This document shows positions 1 to 6,504 of a stretch of 8,947 nucleotides of DNA, in pieces (position 1 is the first letter of the stretch; each line of letters opens with the position of its first letter). The stretch is taken from assembly GCA_005877535.1 (NCBI GenBank), contig VBOM01000131.1, positions 1-8,947 on the forward strand, in the 5' to 3' direction. The stretch is from Nitrospirota bacterium. Its GTDB lineage: Bacteria; Nitrospirota; Nitrospiria; Nitrospirales; Nitrospiraceae. The position numbers and the translations under genes were made by a program. The notes under the pieces are model-generated. The model was not told the DNA's origin, ran no database searches, and saw nothing but the letters and a program-made list of their open reading frames with translations.

Positions 1-30
1 GATTCTTCCTTACCGTCGTTCCCCCGTGCA

Positions 31-360
31 ATGCGCTGTCACGTACCACGCGAGACCATTCGAGGACGAGGCACCATCTGGAATTTCTCGTGTATCGCCT
101 GGCGACTCTCGGGAGACCTGCCCATGCGACCAGGGGAAACCCTCCCGCTGACCGTCACGCTGCCCAAAAAACAACGAATAGAAGTACCTGAAGCCGTCGT
201 GCGGTGGTCAAGGGGACAGGAGTTCGCCGTGGAGAATGTTTTGATTGAGCAGCACATCCATGTGCGGCTTCAGCATTACGTGAATCGCTTGGTTCGAGAA
301 CCGGAGAGGATGAGCCAATTAGTGCTGACAGCCCCAAACGGGAATCGAAGACCCTTCTAA
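31..360 (+). CDS. PilZ-like domain protein, possibly 5'-partial
   Basis: PilZ domains usually bind cyclic di-GMP and act as receivers for motility, biofilm or exopolysaccharide control in the cytoplasm. The 109 residues fit one PilZ domain: an N-x-S element inside TIWNFSCIAWRLSG (about residues 16-29), a P-G-E turn (34-36), then alternating strands ending in AVVRWSRGQEFAVEN, which matches the usual (A)VRW...FGVEF core. The c-di-GMP motif is weak. The N-terminal arginine motif is only RCHVPR, and the glycine normally closing [DN]xSxxG is replaced by alanine, so ligand binding is doubtful. The frame is open to base 1 without a stop, so the true start may lie left of the window; ATG 31 has no clear ribosome site. 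It stands alone, followed by about 190 bases with no recognised gene. Family assignment rests on recall of similar Nitrospira proteins. Confidence 0.7.
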   Translation: MRCHVPRETIRGRGTIWNFSCIAWRLSGDLPMRPGETLPLTVTLPKKQRIEVPEAVVRWSRGQEFAVENVLIEQHIHVRLQHYVNRLVREPERMSQLVLTAPNGNRRPF

Positions 361-547
361 AAGCTGTCAGCCGAAAACATCCAGGGGAAACTGACCCTCC
401 CCCACTGGGCGGAGATGGCGTGAGATTTTGAACCGTGGGCAGAATGCGAGGAAAGCAAGTGTGTCCGGAATCGGAGGGAAGACACGCCGAGTTCCACAGG
501 CAGCCAGGACGTCAGATGTCGTCAGGTCGACGACTCTGAGAAGCTGC

Positions 548-718
548 TCATCTCTGGCGATTAAGAGGATCGGAACCCAGGAGTCTTATTCGATCCTCCT
601 CCTCCTCAATTCTATTTATTCGCTGAAAATACACATTCAACGCCATTAGCACGAGGATAACGGTCACCCCTATAATGGCCCACACCATATCTCCCAAAAC
701 CCAATCAGTATCCTTCAT
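548..718 (-). CDS. Small single-pass membrane protein, 56 aa, function unknown
   Basis: I do not recognise a family. The 56-residue product begins MKDTDWVLGDMVW and then has one strongly hydrophobic helix, roughly residues 12-31 (WAIIGVTVILVLMALNVYF). A charged cytoplasmic tail follows with an acidic run (RIEEEEDRIRLL) and a basic end (NRQR). ATG 718 is preferred over an upstream in-frame ATG at 829 because AAGGAG (complement of 727-732) sits 8 bases ahead of it, an almost ideal ribosome site, while the upstream extension looks non-coding. One helix with a short charged tail resembles the layout of accessory subunits of membrane complexes (for example CcoQ-type oxidase subunits), but no such partner is present and this is only an analogy. 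Its neighbours are unrelated, so it may be a single-gene unit. Confidence 0.6.
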   Translation of the reverse strand: MKDTDWVLGDMVWAIIGVTVILVLMALNVYFQRINRIEEEEDRIRLLGSDPLNRQR

Positions 719-726
719 CAGAGCAG

Positions 727-732
727 CTCCTT
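727..732 (-). promoter_or_regulatory. Ribosome binding site for the 56-aa membrane protein
   Basis: AAGGAG on the minus strand, 8 bases before ATG 718. It fixes the start of this small gene and argues against the longer reading from 829. Confidence 0.65.
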
Positions 733-847
733 GTTGAGTGAGTTTTTCGACATACAACCTTCCAGACCACCCTTCAACCTGCATGAACGTAAACTCATAC
801 GCCATGGCTTTCAAGCACGAAGTCTGCAAAGGCCGCCGTGATCTATG

Positions 848-1180
848 TCATAGCGCCATCCATCTGGGGACTGATTGATCTTCCGTGGATGAGTGCCAGT
901 ATTTTCCAGCCCACCCGCCTTGCGGTTTGATCGCCCCCCTCCTAAAATACACCTCCCTGCGAGGCGCCTCATGCCATTCTTGATTCGTCTCTATCGCCGT
1001 TTCCCCCTTTGCTGCCCTGTGACCTACCACGCTGGTCTGTCTCAAGGTCCCCTTCACGTCTAACTGAAGTAAGGCTTGGTTGTCCACGACAGACACGGAC
1101 TTGAATTTTTCACAGTCATAATCATAGCGTTCAAAACACTGCTGATACTGTTGGGCAAGCTGAGCAGCAATTCTTCCAAC
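848..1180 (-). pseudogene. Unrecognised reading frame, probably decayed 5' end
   Basis: An open frame of 110 codons with protein-like composition. Its start side reads AAQLAQQYQQCFERYDYDCE (two cysteines ten residues apart) and then KFKSVSVVDNQALLQLDVKG. No family is recognised. There is no ATG in the open part; the only usual starts are GTG codons near 1096 and 1087, without a good ribosome site. Directly upstream, in the same frame, an ATG (MANIPRRD) is cut off by a TGA at 1183-1181. One nonsense change could therefore have broken a longer gene. The downstream half is richer in glycine, tryptophan and basic residues and looks less convincing. It could instead be a chance frame. It lies between the small membrane protein and the left edge of the island, both of which have better start signals. 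Confidence 0.25.
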
Positions 1181-1328
1181 TCAGTCTCTGCGCGGAATAT
1201 TCGCCATTCCTTCACATTTCCACGTCCTTATGGGACCATTGAAATGGACCAAATATTAATGAGAGGGAAGCGCACTAACAAAACAACATTTCATCGATAC
1301 AAGTAGGCTTTACATATTGGGGACATTA

Positions 1329-1721
1329 ATGAGCACTAAGACATGGTTCCTTGGATTATTTACAATCTGGGCCATGTTTACGTTCGTCCACCGCATGATG
1401 GTTAGAGGAGAATCGCTCACATTTGTCCTTGCCTATGAAGCAGGATACACGCTGACAATGCTTCTGATGAGTTATGTGCTTTGGTTGCTTGTGCGATGGC
1501 TCCGGGGACCGCAACACAGACCGGAGTTATTTAAGTTTACCCTTATCGTAACGACAGTATTAATTATTGTCGGTTATCTTTTCGGCGGGCCGAGGTTTGT
1601 AGCATCAACGGCTGCAAAGGGTCAACTGTCGCTTCGTGACGCTGCCATGCAAATTATGGGCAACTCTCTTGTGGCACCCGGAGTCGCCGCCTATTGTCAA
1701 AAGTTGAATGTCCGATCTTAA
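1329..1721 (+). CDS. Three-helix membrane protein, function unknown
   Basis: The 130-residue product has three clear hydrophobic segments: about residues 6-20 (FLGLFTIWAMFTFVH), 35-57 (ending MSYVLWLLVRWL) and 71-89 (FKFTLIVTTVLIIVGYLF). A polar C-terminal stretch of about 40 residues follows, probably cytoplasmic or periplasmic. No family is recognised. ATG 1329 is chosen over the in-frame TTG 1317 because GGGGA lies about 7 bases ahead of the ATG. The FRG-domain gene begins only 50 bases after its stop on the same strand, which suggests co-transcription. The gene is visibly more AT-rich than the PilZ, tRNA and LuxR regions, which fits arrival by transfer. Inference: it could anchor or act as the membrane effector for the FRG protein next door; nothing in the sequence proves this. 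Confidence 0.65.
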   Translation: MSTKTWFLGLFTIWAMFTFVHRMMVRGESLTFVLAYEAGYTLTMLLMSYVLWLLVRWLRGPQHRPELFKFTLIVTTVLIIVGYLFGGPRFVASTAAKGQLSLRDAAMQIMGNSLVAPGVAAYCQKLNVRS

Positions 1722-1771
1722 TATAGGTTTGTTAGCAATCGACAAGATCCTAGACGCTCGAGAAGGCCAAT

Positions 1772-2557
1772 ATGTCAAGAAAACCCAATTGGATCGAGAG
1801 CGAAATCAAGAATGGGATAATGGAAGTGAAGCTGATGTCGTGGAGATATTTCTACGACTATGTCCGGATAGAAATGCTCGACTACTCGCATTATATTTGG
1901 CGCGGACAAAAGGAAGCGAAATGGAAACTTGAGTCTAGCTTGGATCGGTTGCTTAGGGGCAAGCCTGAATCTCAAAGGCGTTCGTACAGACGTCGGCATT
2001 TGGAAAGGTTCAAGCTCGCAGTGCGTGGGCGCCGTGGTCCAAACCCGTCAAGATTAGAAAGTGAGAATGATTGGTGGGCACTTGGCCAACATCATGGCAT
2101 GGCTACACCATTACTTGATTGGACGGAATCGCCATTTGTTGCTCTTTACTTTGCTGTTGAAGACGAGAATGTACCCGAATCTGGGACGAGGGCAGTATGG
2201 TCTTTAGGGGGAGTCAAGAATAAGAACCAACAAATCATCGAGGCTCATTCTGGCGCATTACCTCCTCCCGTCCTTGAGATGATTCGACCCCAACAAGACG
2301 AAGACTCACGCTTAGTTAATCAAGCTGGTCTCTTCACGAGTGTTCCCTTAGACAAAACGGTAGATTCATGGGTTGAGGAAAATTACTCTGGTAAGTCAGA
2401 CGGGGCAAATCTGCTGAAACTTATTATTCCCAATGGGGAAAGAACTGACTGTCTCAGAACCCTCAACAAGATGAACATTAACCACCTGTCCCTGTTTCCG
2501 GATCTTTACGGAGCAGGGCAGCACTGTAATAAGTTTCTTCGGATAGACAAATACTGA
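1772..2557 (+). CDS. FRG-domain protein
   Basis: A 261-residue soluble protein with the hallmarks of the FRG family (named for its F/Y-RG motif). These are YIWRGQ at residues 41-46, the strongly conserved WWALGQHHG at 101-109, TPLLDWTESPFVALYFA at 112-128, and a C-terminal LFPDLYGAG at 241-249, where the family typically ends in L(F)PDLxG. The length is normal, so the gene looks intact. ATG 1772 is preceded by GAAGG with about 5 bases spacing. The biochemical activity of FRG proteins is not well established. They occur often in variable, phage- and island-associated regions, which fits the nearby recombinase and tRNA. It follows the three-helix membrane gene by 50 bases and precedes a HEPN-like gene by about 130 bases, so a functional link among the three is plausible but unproven. 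Confidence 0.85.
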   Translation: MSRKPNWIESEIKNGIMEVKLMSWRYFYDYVRIEMLDYSHYIWRGQKEAKWKLESSLDRLLRGKPESQRRSYRRRHLERFKLAVRGRRGPNPSRLESENDWWALGQHHGMATPLLDWTESPFVALYFAVEDENVPESGTRAVWSLGGVKNKNQQIIEAHSGALPPPVLEMIRPQQDEDSRLVNQAGLFTSVPLDKTVDSWVEENYSGKSDGANLLKLIIPNGERTDCLRTLNKMNINHLSLFPDLYGAGQHCNKFLRIDKY

Positions 2558-2687
2558 ATCCGAGCAGGAGAAAGGCGCCATGAGACCATTGCGCGACGCG
2601 TGGCAACCTGCCGCTTCCTCACCGTCACCTCAACTCCCTAGACGATAGACCAGGCAGACCTTAGTGCCATGGATGGCAAAGGCTGAA

Positions 2688-3287
2688 ATGTTTGGTAAGG
2701 CAGCACCAGTTGGTTGGCTCTACTATGCCGATAGCAGCTACGTCGCCACTCGGCTCTTGTGGTTTACAAAACTGACGATCGATTCGGCAATTTACGCCCA
2801 CCGGACGCTGGAACTATATTTAAAAGCGTTCATCGTCAGTCGTGGAACTGAGGTTAAGCCTGGCTCACCGGCCTGGGGACATGATCTCGCGATACTCGGT
2901 GAAGAGGCGCAGAGCCACGACCGGGCGTTTGCCCAAGAGGACGTTCAGAGACGCATCCGGTTCTTTGACCGCTACTTCGACTACGTCCGTTACCCGAGTG
3001 ATGTCGTTGCCCCGGACGACGGCAGTCTCACATGGTTTGCCTTCGACGCTAACATAACGCCGCTAGATGAGTTGGTGGCGTTTGTGAGACCACGTGTAAG
3101 CTTGAGCGATGAAGACTGGCGTAGCAGCTTGGTTCATGAACTTCTGCGCGGTGGAAACGTCAGGGGATATCAGCGTGACGCGTTGATCGATGGAAATAGC
3201 CATGTCACGATAATCGATTGCGCGACTTCGGGAGATCCCGACTTAACCTTCGACGCGTCGTTTCGTTATGACAGGCCTGGGTGCTGA
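2688..3287 (+). CDS. HEPN-like domain protein
   Basis: A protein of about 199 residues whose first third looks like a HEPN helical bundle. It has a long helix containing AIYAHRTLELYLKAFIVSRG (about 34-53) and then a GHDL motif (64-67), the pattern by which small HEPN proteins pair an (A/H)xxxxExxLKA helix with G-H-x-L. The rest is not recognised. I see no R-x4-6-H ribonuclease motif, so if it is HEPN it may be a non-catalytic or partner type. The start is uncertain: ATG 2688 has AAAGG five bases ahead and is preferred, but ATG 2673 and GTG 2664 are in frame. It lies on the same strand as the FRG gene. Its last bases precede a region of rearranged remnants, so its C-terminus could have been altered. 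HEPN proteins are common in toxin-antitoxin and phage-defence loci. Confidence 0.6.
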   Translation: MFGKAAPVGWLYYADSSYVATRLLWFTKLTIDSAIYAHRTLELYLKAFIVSRGTEVKPGSPAWGHDLAILGEEAQSHDRAFAQEDVQRRIRFFDRYFDYVRYPSDVVAPDDGSLTWFAFDANITPLDELVAFVRPRVSLSDEDWRSSLVHELLRGGNVRGYQRDALIDGNSHVTIIDCATSGDPDLTFDASFRYDRPGC

Positions 3288-3392
3288 GGCCTGCTCGAAC
3301 AAGCGAGAGCAGACCATCGCGGTGTTGAAGGATACCGAGGCTTTCGTTCATGTCCATGATCTGTGCTGGCACTGGGGAAGTTTAAGCCCTCT

Positions 3393-3545
3393 CTATCCTC
3401 CCCGCTCCACAGTAGCTATCAACCTGCTCGCTGATGCCTTTAACGCACGAGCCAGCTTGAGAATCATGCTCAACGTTGGTGACTTCAGCCCTCTGTCAAG
3501 CTGGGTGATGTACGTCCGGTGAACTTCTGCCCGATACCCTAACTC
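3393..3545 (-). pseudogene. XRE/Cro-CI helix-turn-helix regulator, C-terminal remnant
   Basis: Fifty codons ending in a TAG encode the second half of an XRE-type DNA-binding domain. YRAEVHRTYITQLDRG is the recognition-helix region (family pattern (S)xxHRTYIS(x)LERG). It is followed by LKSPTLSMILKLARALKASA and SRLIATVERGG, the usual last two helices. There is no start codon in the fragment, and an in-frame TGA lies a few codons upstream, so the N-terminal helices are missing. The fragment is antisense to the recombinase, and its broken end (3545) lies within three bases of the first recombinase codon. Such regulators commonly control phage, restriction-modification or toxin genes. Here it is likely the leftover of an older island gene. 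The match is by motif recall and is strong for so short a stretch. Confidence 0.7.
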
Positions 3546-3547
3546 AC

Positions 3548-4227
3548 ATGTTCAATGTCGCTCGATCTGCTCGGTTCAAATTGATTCAGGATAACCCGGC
3601 TAGCCATGTCGAAAAGCCAGACCCTAAGAACGAACGGGATCGAGTCGCCAGTGCAGAGGAATGGGCCAAGTTAAACGCCACGGCAGCGCCCCATCTCCTG
3701 CGGTTCTTGGCGATTGCTTATGCCTTGGGCCCGAGGAGAGGGGAGTTGCTCAACCTGGAATGGCTGGACGTAGACATGAGACGCAAGGAGTTTACGCTAC
3801 GGAAGACCAAGAACGGGGAAACAGGGGTGGTTCCCATGACCCAGGAGGTGCATGCAGCCTTCTCGGAGCTATGGAAAGAGCGTCGCCTAGACACTAACCG
3901 GGTGTTCCTGTATAAAGGGAAACCGTGGAAGAACCCTCGGACTGCCTTTGCTGCGGCTTGTAGAGGGGCAGGGATTACGGGGCTACGGCTCCATGACCTA
4001 CGCCACACGGCTAGCACGAACCTGAGAAGGGCGGGGGTTGATACGATGACCGCTATGAAGATTGTCGGCCACAAGAGCGAACAGATGCACAGGCGGTATA
4101 ATACGATTCAGCCGGAAGACTTGCACGAGGCCGCTGCGAAGCTTCAGAAGTACACGGCTAACACTGTATTAACACTTGCCTCATCGGCGCCATCAGGGCA
4201 AAGTGTAAGTGGTTGTAATTCCAACGT

Positions 4228-4237
<10 letters not shown>
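3548..4237 (+). CDS. Tyrosine recombinase (phage-type integrase), N-terminally truncated
   Basis: Site-specific recombinase that would cut and rejoin DNA through a covalent phosphotyrosine. The 229 residues cover the catalytic domain with the whole active-site set: arginine in GPRRGELLNLEW (R63), the hairpin lysine in RKTKNGETGVVPM (K88), H149 and R152 in LHDLRH, H175 in VGHKS, and the nucleophile Y184 in RRYNTI. The residues before this (HMFNVARSARFKLIQDNPA) are the end of a core-binding domain. The rest of that domain and any arm-binding domain are absent, since full integrases have roughly 150 more residues at the N-terminus. ATG 3548 is therefore probably an internal methionine, and the protein may be inactive. 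An antisense XRE remnant abuts its left end, and its stop codon falls inside the tRNA-Pro gene. Confidence 0.8.
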
Positions 4238-4306
<69 letters not shown>

Positions 4307-4314
4307 CCGCAGCG

Positions 4315-4398
4315 GAGTTCTGAGTCTTGAGTGTTGAGTTGTAGAAATAGCGCGCGATCTATCCCGTGGATTCTTCCATAACCACTGCCTCAGAACTC
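4315..4398. repeat. Inverted repeat and TGAGT-rich spacer between the two tRNA genes
   Basis: GAGTTCTGAG at 4315-4324 is matched exactly in reverse complement by CTCAGAACTC at 4389-4398, with 64 bases between. The left arm continues as degenerate TTGAGTG/TTGAGTT units and the right arm as AACTCA units, so the arms are built from a short repeated motif. It could fold as a long hairpin in the tRNA precursor, or be a tract of intergenic simple repeat. No T-run follows, so it is not a typical terminator. Confidence 0.5.
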
Positions 4399-4428
4399 AT
4401 AACTCAGAAATTCTAACTTCTTCTGAAG

Positions 4429-4505
<77 letters not shown>

Positions 4506-4585
4506 TGTTTCAATGAGTTACGCCGTCCCCACGCTCGTCGCCCCGACCGATTGTGCTAGCCTTGTGCTACTTTCTCGCCGCAGTC

Positions 4586-4892
4586 GATCGAGGCAGTCAG
4601 TACGGGGCGGTGGCGTATCAGCAACGGTTGGCGGCACGCGGCATCCAATGCTCCATGAGCCGCCCCGGGCAATTGCTGGGACAATGCCGTGGTCGAGAGC
4701 TTCTATGCCACGCTGAAAACGGAGTTGCTCGTGAACGCGCACCCGTACCCGACCCGGCAAGAAGTTCGCAGCGCGATCTTTGAGTATGTGGAGGGGTGTT
4801 ACAATCGCGCCCGCCGCCATTCCACGTTGGGCTATCTCAGCCCTGCGGAATTCGAACGGCGGGCAACTGAGTCAACAGGCGGTATCTACTAA
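4586..4892 (+). mobile_element. IS3-family transposase remnant (C-terminal end of OrfB), frameshifted
   Basis: The last third of an IS3-family DDE transposase. DRGSQYGAVAYQQRLAARGI contains the second catalytic aspartate. It is followed by CSMSRPG, then in another frame DNAVVESFYATLKTELL with the catalytic glutamate, and YNRARRHSTLGYLSPAEFE, the standard C-terminal signature. The frame changes once, in the CCCC run at 4662-4665; dropping one C restores the expected ...SRPGNCWDNAVVES. Everything before the DRGSQY motif (OrfA, the first aspartate and the left end) is missing. After the stop, a C-rich/G-rich segment near 4893-4910 may contain the right terminal repeat. It cannot transpose alone. 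Its closeness to two tRNA genes and to the end of the LuxR gene suggests it helped rearrange this locus. Confidence 0.85.
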
Positions 4893-4921
4893 ACCGGGGG
4901 AACTCCAAACAGCACCAAGGG

Positions 4922-5622
4922 CTACCACGCCGACGCCACCAGCTCGAGGGGCCTACCACGCCTAGGAGGCACCATCACATCCACATCTGGGGAGGGAGTT
5001 GCGAGTGCCGGGCGTAATCCGGAGTGGATAATCCTCATGGCGGTTCCGGTGCGCGTGGTGGTGCCTGTTTTTTCCGAAATGTGTTTGAGATACTCCTTGA
5101 TTGTCTGTTCCGAGAGTCTCATTTCGTTGGCGATTTCCTTATTGGTCCAGCCTTTCAAGAGATGTTGCACAACCAGTGTTTCGCGGGCGGTCAGGTGAAA
5201 CTCCTCGTTCGCCTGGACGATGACCCTGTTCTGCCACGCACTGTTCCCCGTCTCGTTCATCACGATGAGGATTCGTGTGTCCGCGTGGGTCTGATCAATC
5301 AAAGCCGTGCCGCACAGGAGCACGGAACTGTGGCCAGTGTTTACGACGCATCGGAGTTGATTCTGCTCCCAGTCCTTCGAATCCGTCCGGACTTTGAGGG
5401 TCTTCCGGATTTGATCGACGAGACTCGCGACGGCTGGCGGGAGCACCCCGTGTGCCGTTTTTCCGTCCTGGCCGAGAATGATTGCTGGCACAGGTCCCAG
5501 GCCCGCCGATCCTTATAGAGTAATCGCATGGACGCCGTGAGCAGCATGATGCCGGGCCCAGCCTGAGGGACCGCCATGCGCTCCTTCTGGTCGCTCGAGA
5601 CATCATCGATGGTCTCTTCCAC
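4922..5622 (-). pseudogene. LuxR-type transcriptional regulator, frameshifted
   Basis: The C-terminal part carries a clear LuxR/FixJ DNA-binding domain, FHLTARETLVVQHLLKGWTN through KEIANEMRLSEQTIKEYLKH, followed by a KTGTTTRTG turn (about 60 residues). The upstream region (DQIRKTLKVRTDSKDWEQNQ...) resembles the short sensor part of Nitrospira LuxR proteins. The best start is GTG 5622, because AAGGAGG (5628-5634 complement) sits five bases away. From there the frame reads MEETIDDVSSDQKERMAVPQ through RRAWDLCQ and then runs into a different frame near 5480-5490. One extra A in CAGCAATC would restore ...LCQQIILGQDGKTAHGVLPP. Without it only a fragment from GTG 5491 (189 residues, with the DNA-binding domain) could be made. 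The C-terminal tail beyond the domain (about 35 residues) is unusual. Stop at 4922, beside the IS3 remnant. Confidence 0.7.
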
Positions 5623-5781
5623 GATGTCCTCCTTTCTCTTTCCTAGACCGCGCCTTTGAATTAACTCGACAGTGTTATTTCGGCAATCTCCACCCTGTAC
5701 CCCCCGATACGCGCGGCGCACCTGAAGGCTGCCTCGGAGATCAGGACCGTCATTGACGACCAGAATACGTTTCCTCAACAT
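5623..5781 (-). pseudogene. Response-regulator receiver domain, N-terminal fragment
   Basis: ATG 5781 follows a GGAGAGG ribosome site by 8 bases and opens MLRKRILVVNDGPDLRGSLQ, which matches the first strand and helix of a receiver domain (usual pattern (R)ILVVDDxPDLRxxL). The acidic pair normally DD is ND here. After about 20 residues the resemblance stops (VRRAYRGVQGGDCRNNTVEL), so the phosphoryl-accepting aspartate and the rest of the fold are missing. No stop separates this frame from the LuxR-type gene downstream, so a read-through product is possible. More likely a deletion removed most of a response regulator and left its head joined to the next gene. It could also be a small unrelated protein. 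Confidence 0.45.
5628..5634 (-). promoter_or_regulatory. Strong ribosome binding site before the LuxR-type gene
   Basis: AAGGAGG on the minus strand, five bases (ACATC) before GTG 5622. It decides the start of the LuxR-type gene in favour of GTG 5622 rather than ATG 5577. Confidence 0.6.
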
Positions 5782-6037
5782 GGGAGTGTCCTCTCCGATC
5801 ATTTGAGTGGGATGCGCACGCCAAGGATTTTACTCTTTCGTACGCGAGGTCCACAGCGGTAACGGGGAGCCGGACCCGTTTCGGTGACGGCGACAGGCGC
5901 TGGTTCAGGCGAATGACGTCGTCGTGGATCGCGCCACAGTTCACGCACCGCCACCCGTGAAAGCCGGACTGGGATCCTTCCCGATGATCGAGCAGGTATT
6001 CACGGACCACAAGGCCGTCACAGCGTGGGCAGGTCAT
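5750..6037 (-). CDS. Small zinc-ribbon protein
   Basis: A 95-residue protein with two CxxC knuckles, C3-P-R-C6 and C31-V-N-C34-G, spaced as in a zinc ribbon: MTCPRCDGLVVREYLLD, then WRCVNCGAIHDDVI. Proteins of this kind bind one zinc ion and often occur in Nitrospira next to regulators; the role is unknown, perhaps nucleic-acid or protein binding. After about residue 70 the sequence becomes low-confidence, and the ORF overlaps the start of the receiver fragment by 32 bases, so the C-terminus may have been changed by a frameshift. ATG 6037 overlaps the stop of the upstream gene as ATGA, a translational-coupling arrangement. This explains why it lacks its own ribosome site and marks the two as one operon. 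Confidence 0.7.
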   Translation of the reverse strand: MTCPRCDGLVVREYLLDHREGSQSGFHGWRCVNCGAIHDDVIRLNQRLSPSPKRVRLPVTAVDLAYERVKSLACASHSNDRRGHSHVEETYSGRQ

Positions 6038-6390
6038 CGTCGAGCATCCACATGCACTGGTGGAGGGGCTTGTGAGGGACGGCGGTCCATCTGGGCCGGG
6101 GCCGTGAGCGGGCCGGGCCCAACCCCTCCATACGTGTCATGCCATCGGGAGTTGATCTGGTCGAAGCAGAGGAGGGCTCGCCCATCCTCGAGACCGTTTT
6201 GATAGCGCGTAAACTGAGACCGGTGCTCCTCTCGCATAGAGGCTGTTCGATCTCTGCCGAACAAGGCATCCACGAGGCCGGCTTCCTCCGCCAGCCAGCC
6301 TGCGCGCTCTTCGCACGTGACCGATGGAAGTTGTTGCTGGAGTCGGCACCATTCAATGCGTGAGATGATGTTGGTGGGTTCAACAATCAT
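6034..6390 (-). CDS. Conserved-looking protein of unknown function, first gene of the minus-strand cluster
   Basis: A 118-residue soluble protein, not recognised as a named family. The first 75 residues look like an ordinary helical protein (NIISRIEWCRLQQQLPSVTC, then EERAGWLAEEAGLVDALFGR). The end is proline-rich and basic (GPGPLTAPAQMDRRPSQAPP ... HVDARR) and probably disordered. There is no signal peptide or membrane helix. ATG 6390 has GAGGAG six bases ahead (6397-6402 complement), a strong start. Its TGA overlaps the ATG of the zinc-ribbon gene, so the two are translated together. The cluster continues into the receiver fragment and LuxR-type gene, suggesting a regulatory operon. I could not pick out a convincing promoter in the 100 bases upstream. 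Confidence 0.6.
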   Translation of the reverse strand: MIVEPTNIISRIEWCRLQQQLPSVTCEERAGWLAEEAGLVDALFGRDRTASMREEHRSQFTRYQNGLEDGRALLCFDQINSRWHDTYGGVGPGPLTAPAQMDRRPSQAPPPVHVDARR

Positions 6391-6396
6391 GGTTCT

Positions 6397-6402
6397 CTCC
6401 TC
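6397..6402 (-). promoter_or_regulatory. Ribosome binding site for the first gene of the minus-strand cluster
   Basis: GAGGAG on the minus strand, six bases before ATG 6390. It supports both the start and the reality of that gene. Confidence 0.6.
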
Positions 6403-6504
6403 TGTAAAGCATTACGGTGTTGGGCCTGCGTAAATGTACCAGAGACGGGGGATCGTACTATCAGGTGAATCCCAGTATTTGAGGAGGGAAAAACCCTGCA
6501 ATGG

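Noticed and set aside
361..430. Resemblance of the sequence after the PilZ gene to IS21-type spacer or terminal sequence
   Set aside because: The impression rests on vague recall of GGGGAAACTGACCC-type strings. No transposase residues or terminal repeats could be found.
2688..3287. HEPN ribonuclease active site
   Set aside because: No R-x4-6-H motif is visible, so ribonuclease activity is not claimed.
3268..3522. Plus-strand open frame of 84 codons
   Set aside because: It overlaps the end of the HEPN-like gene and lies opposite the XRE remnant, whose frame has the family signature. Its own translation resembles nothing.
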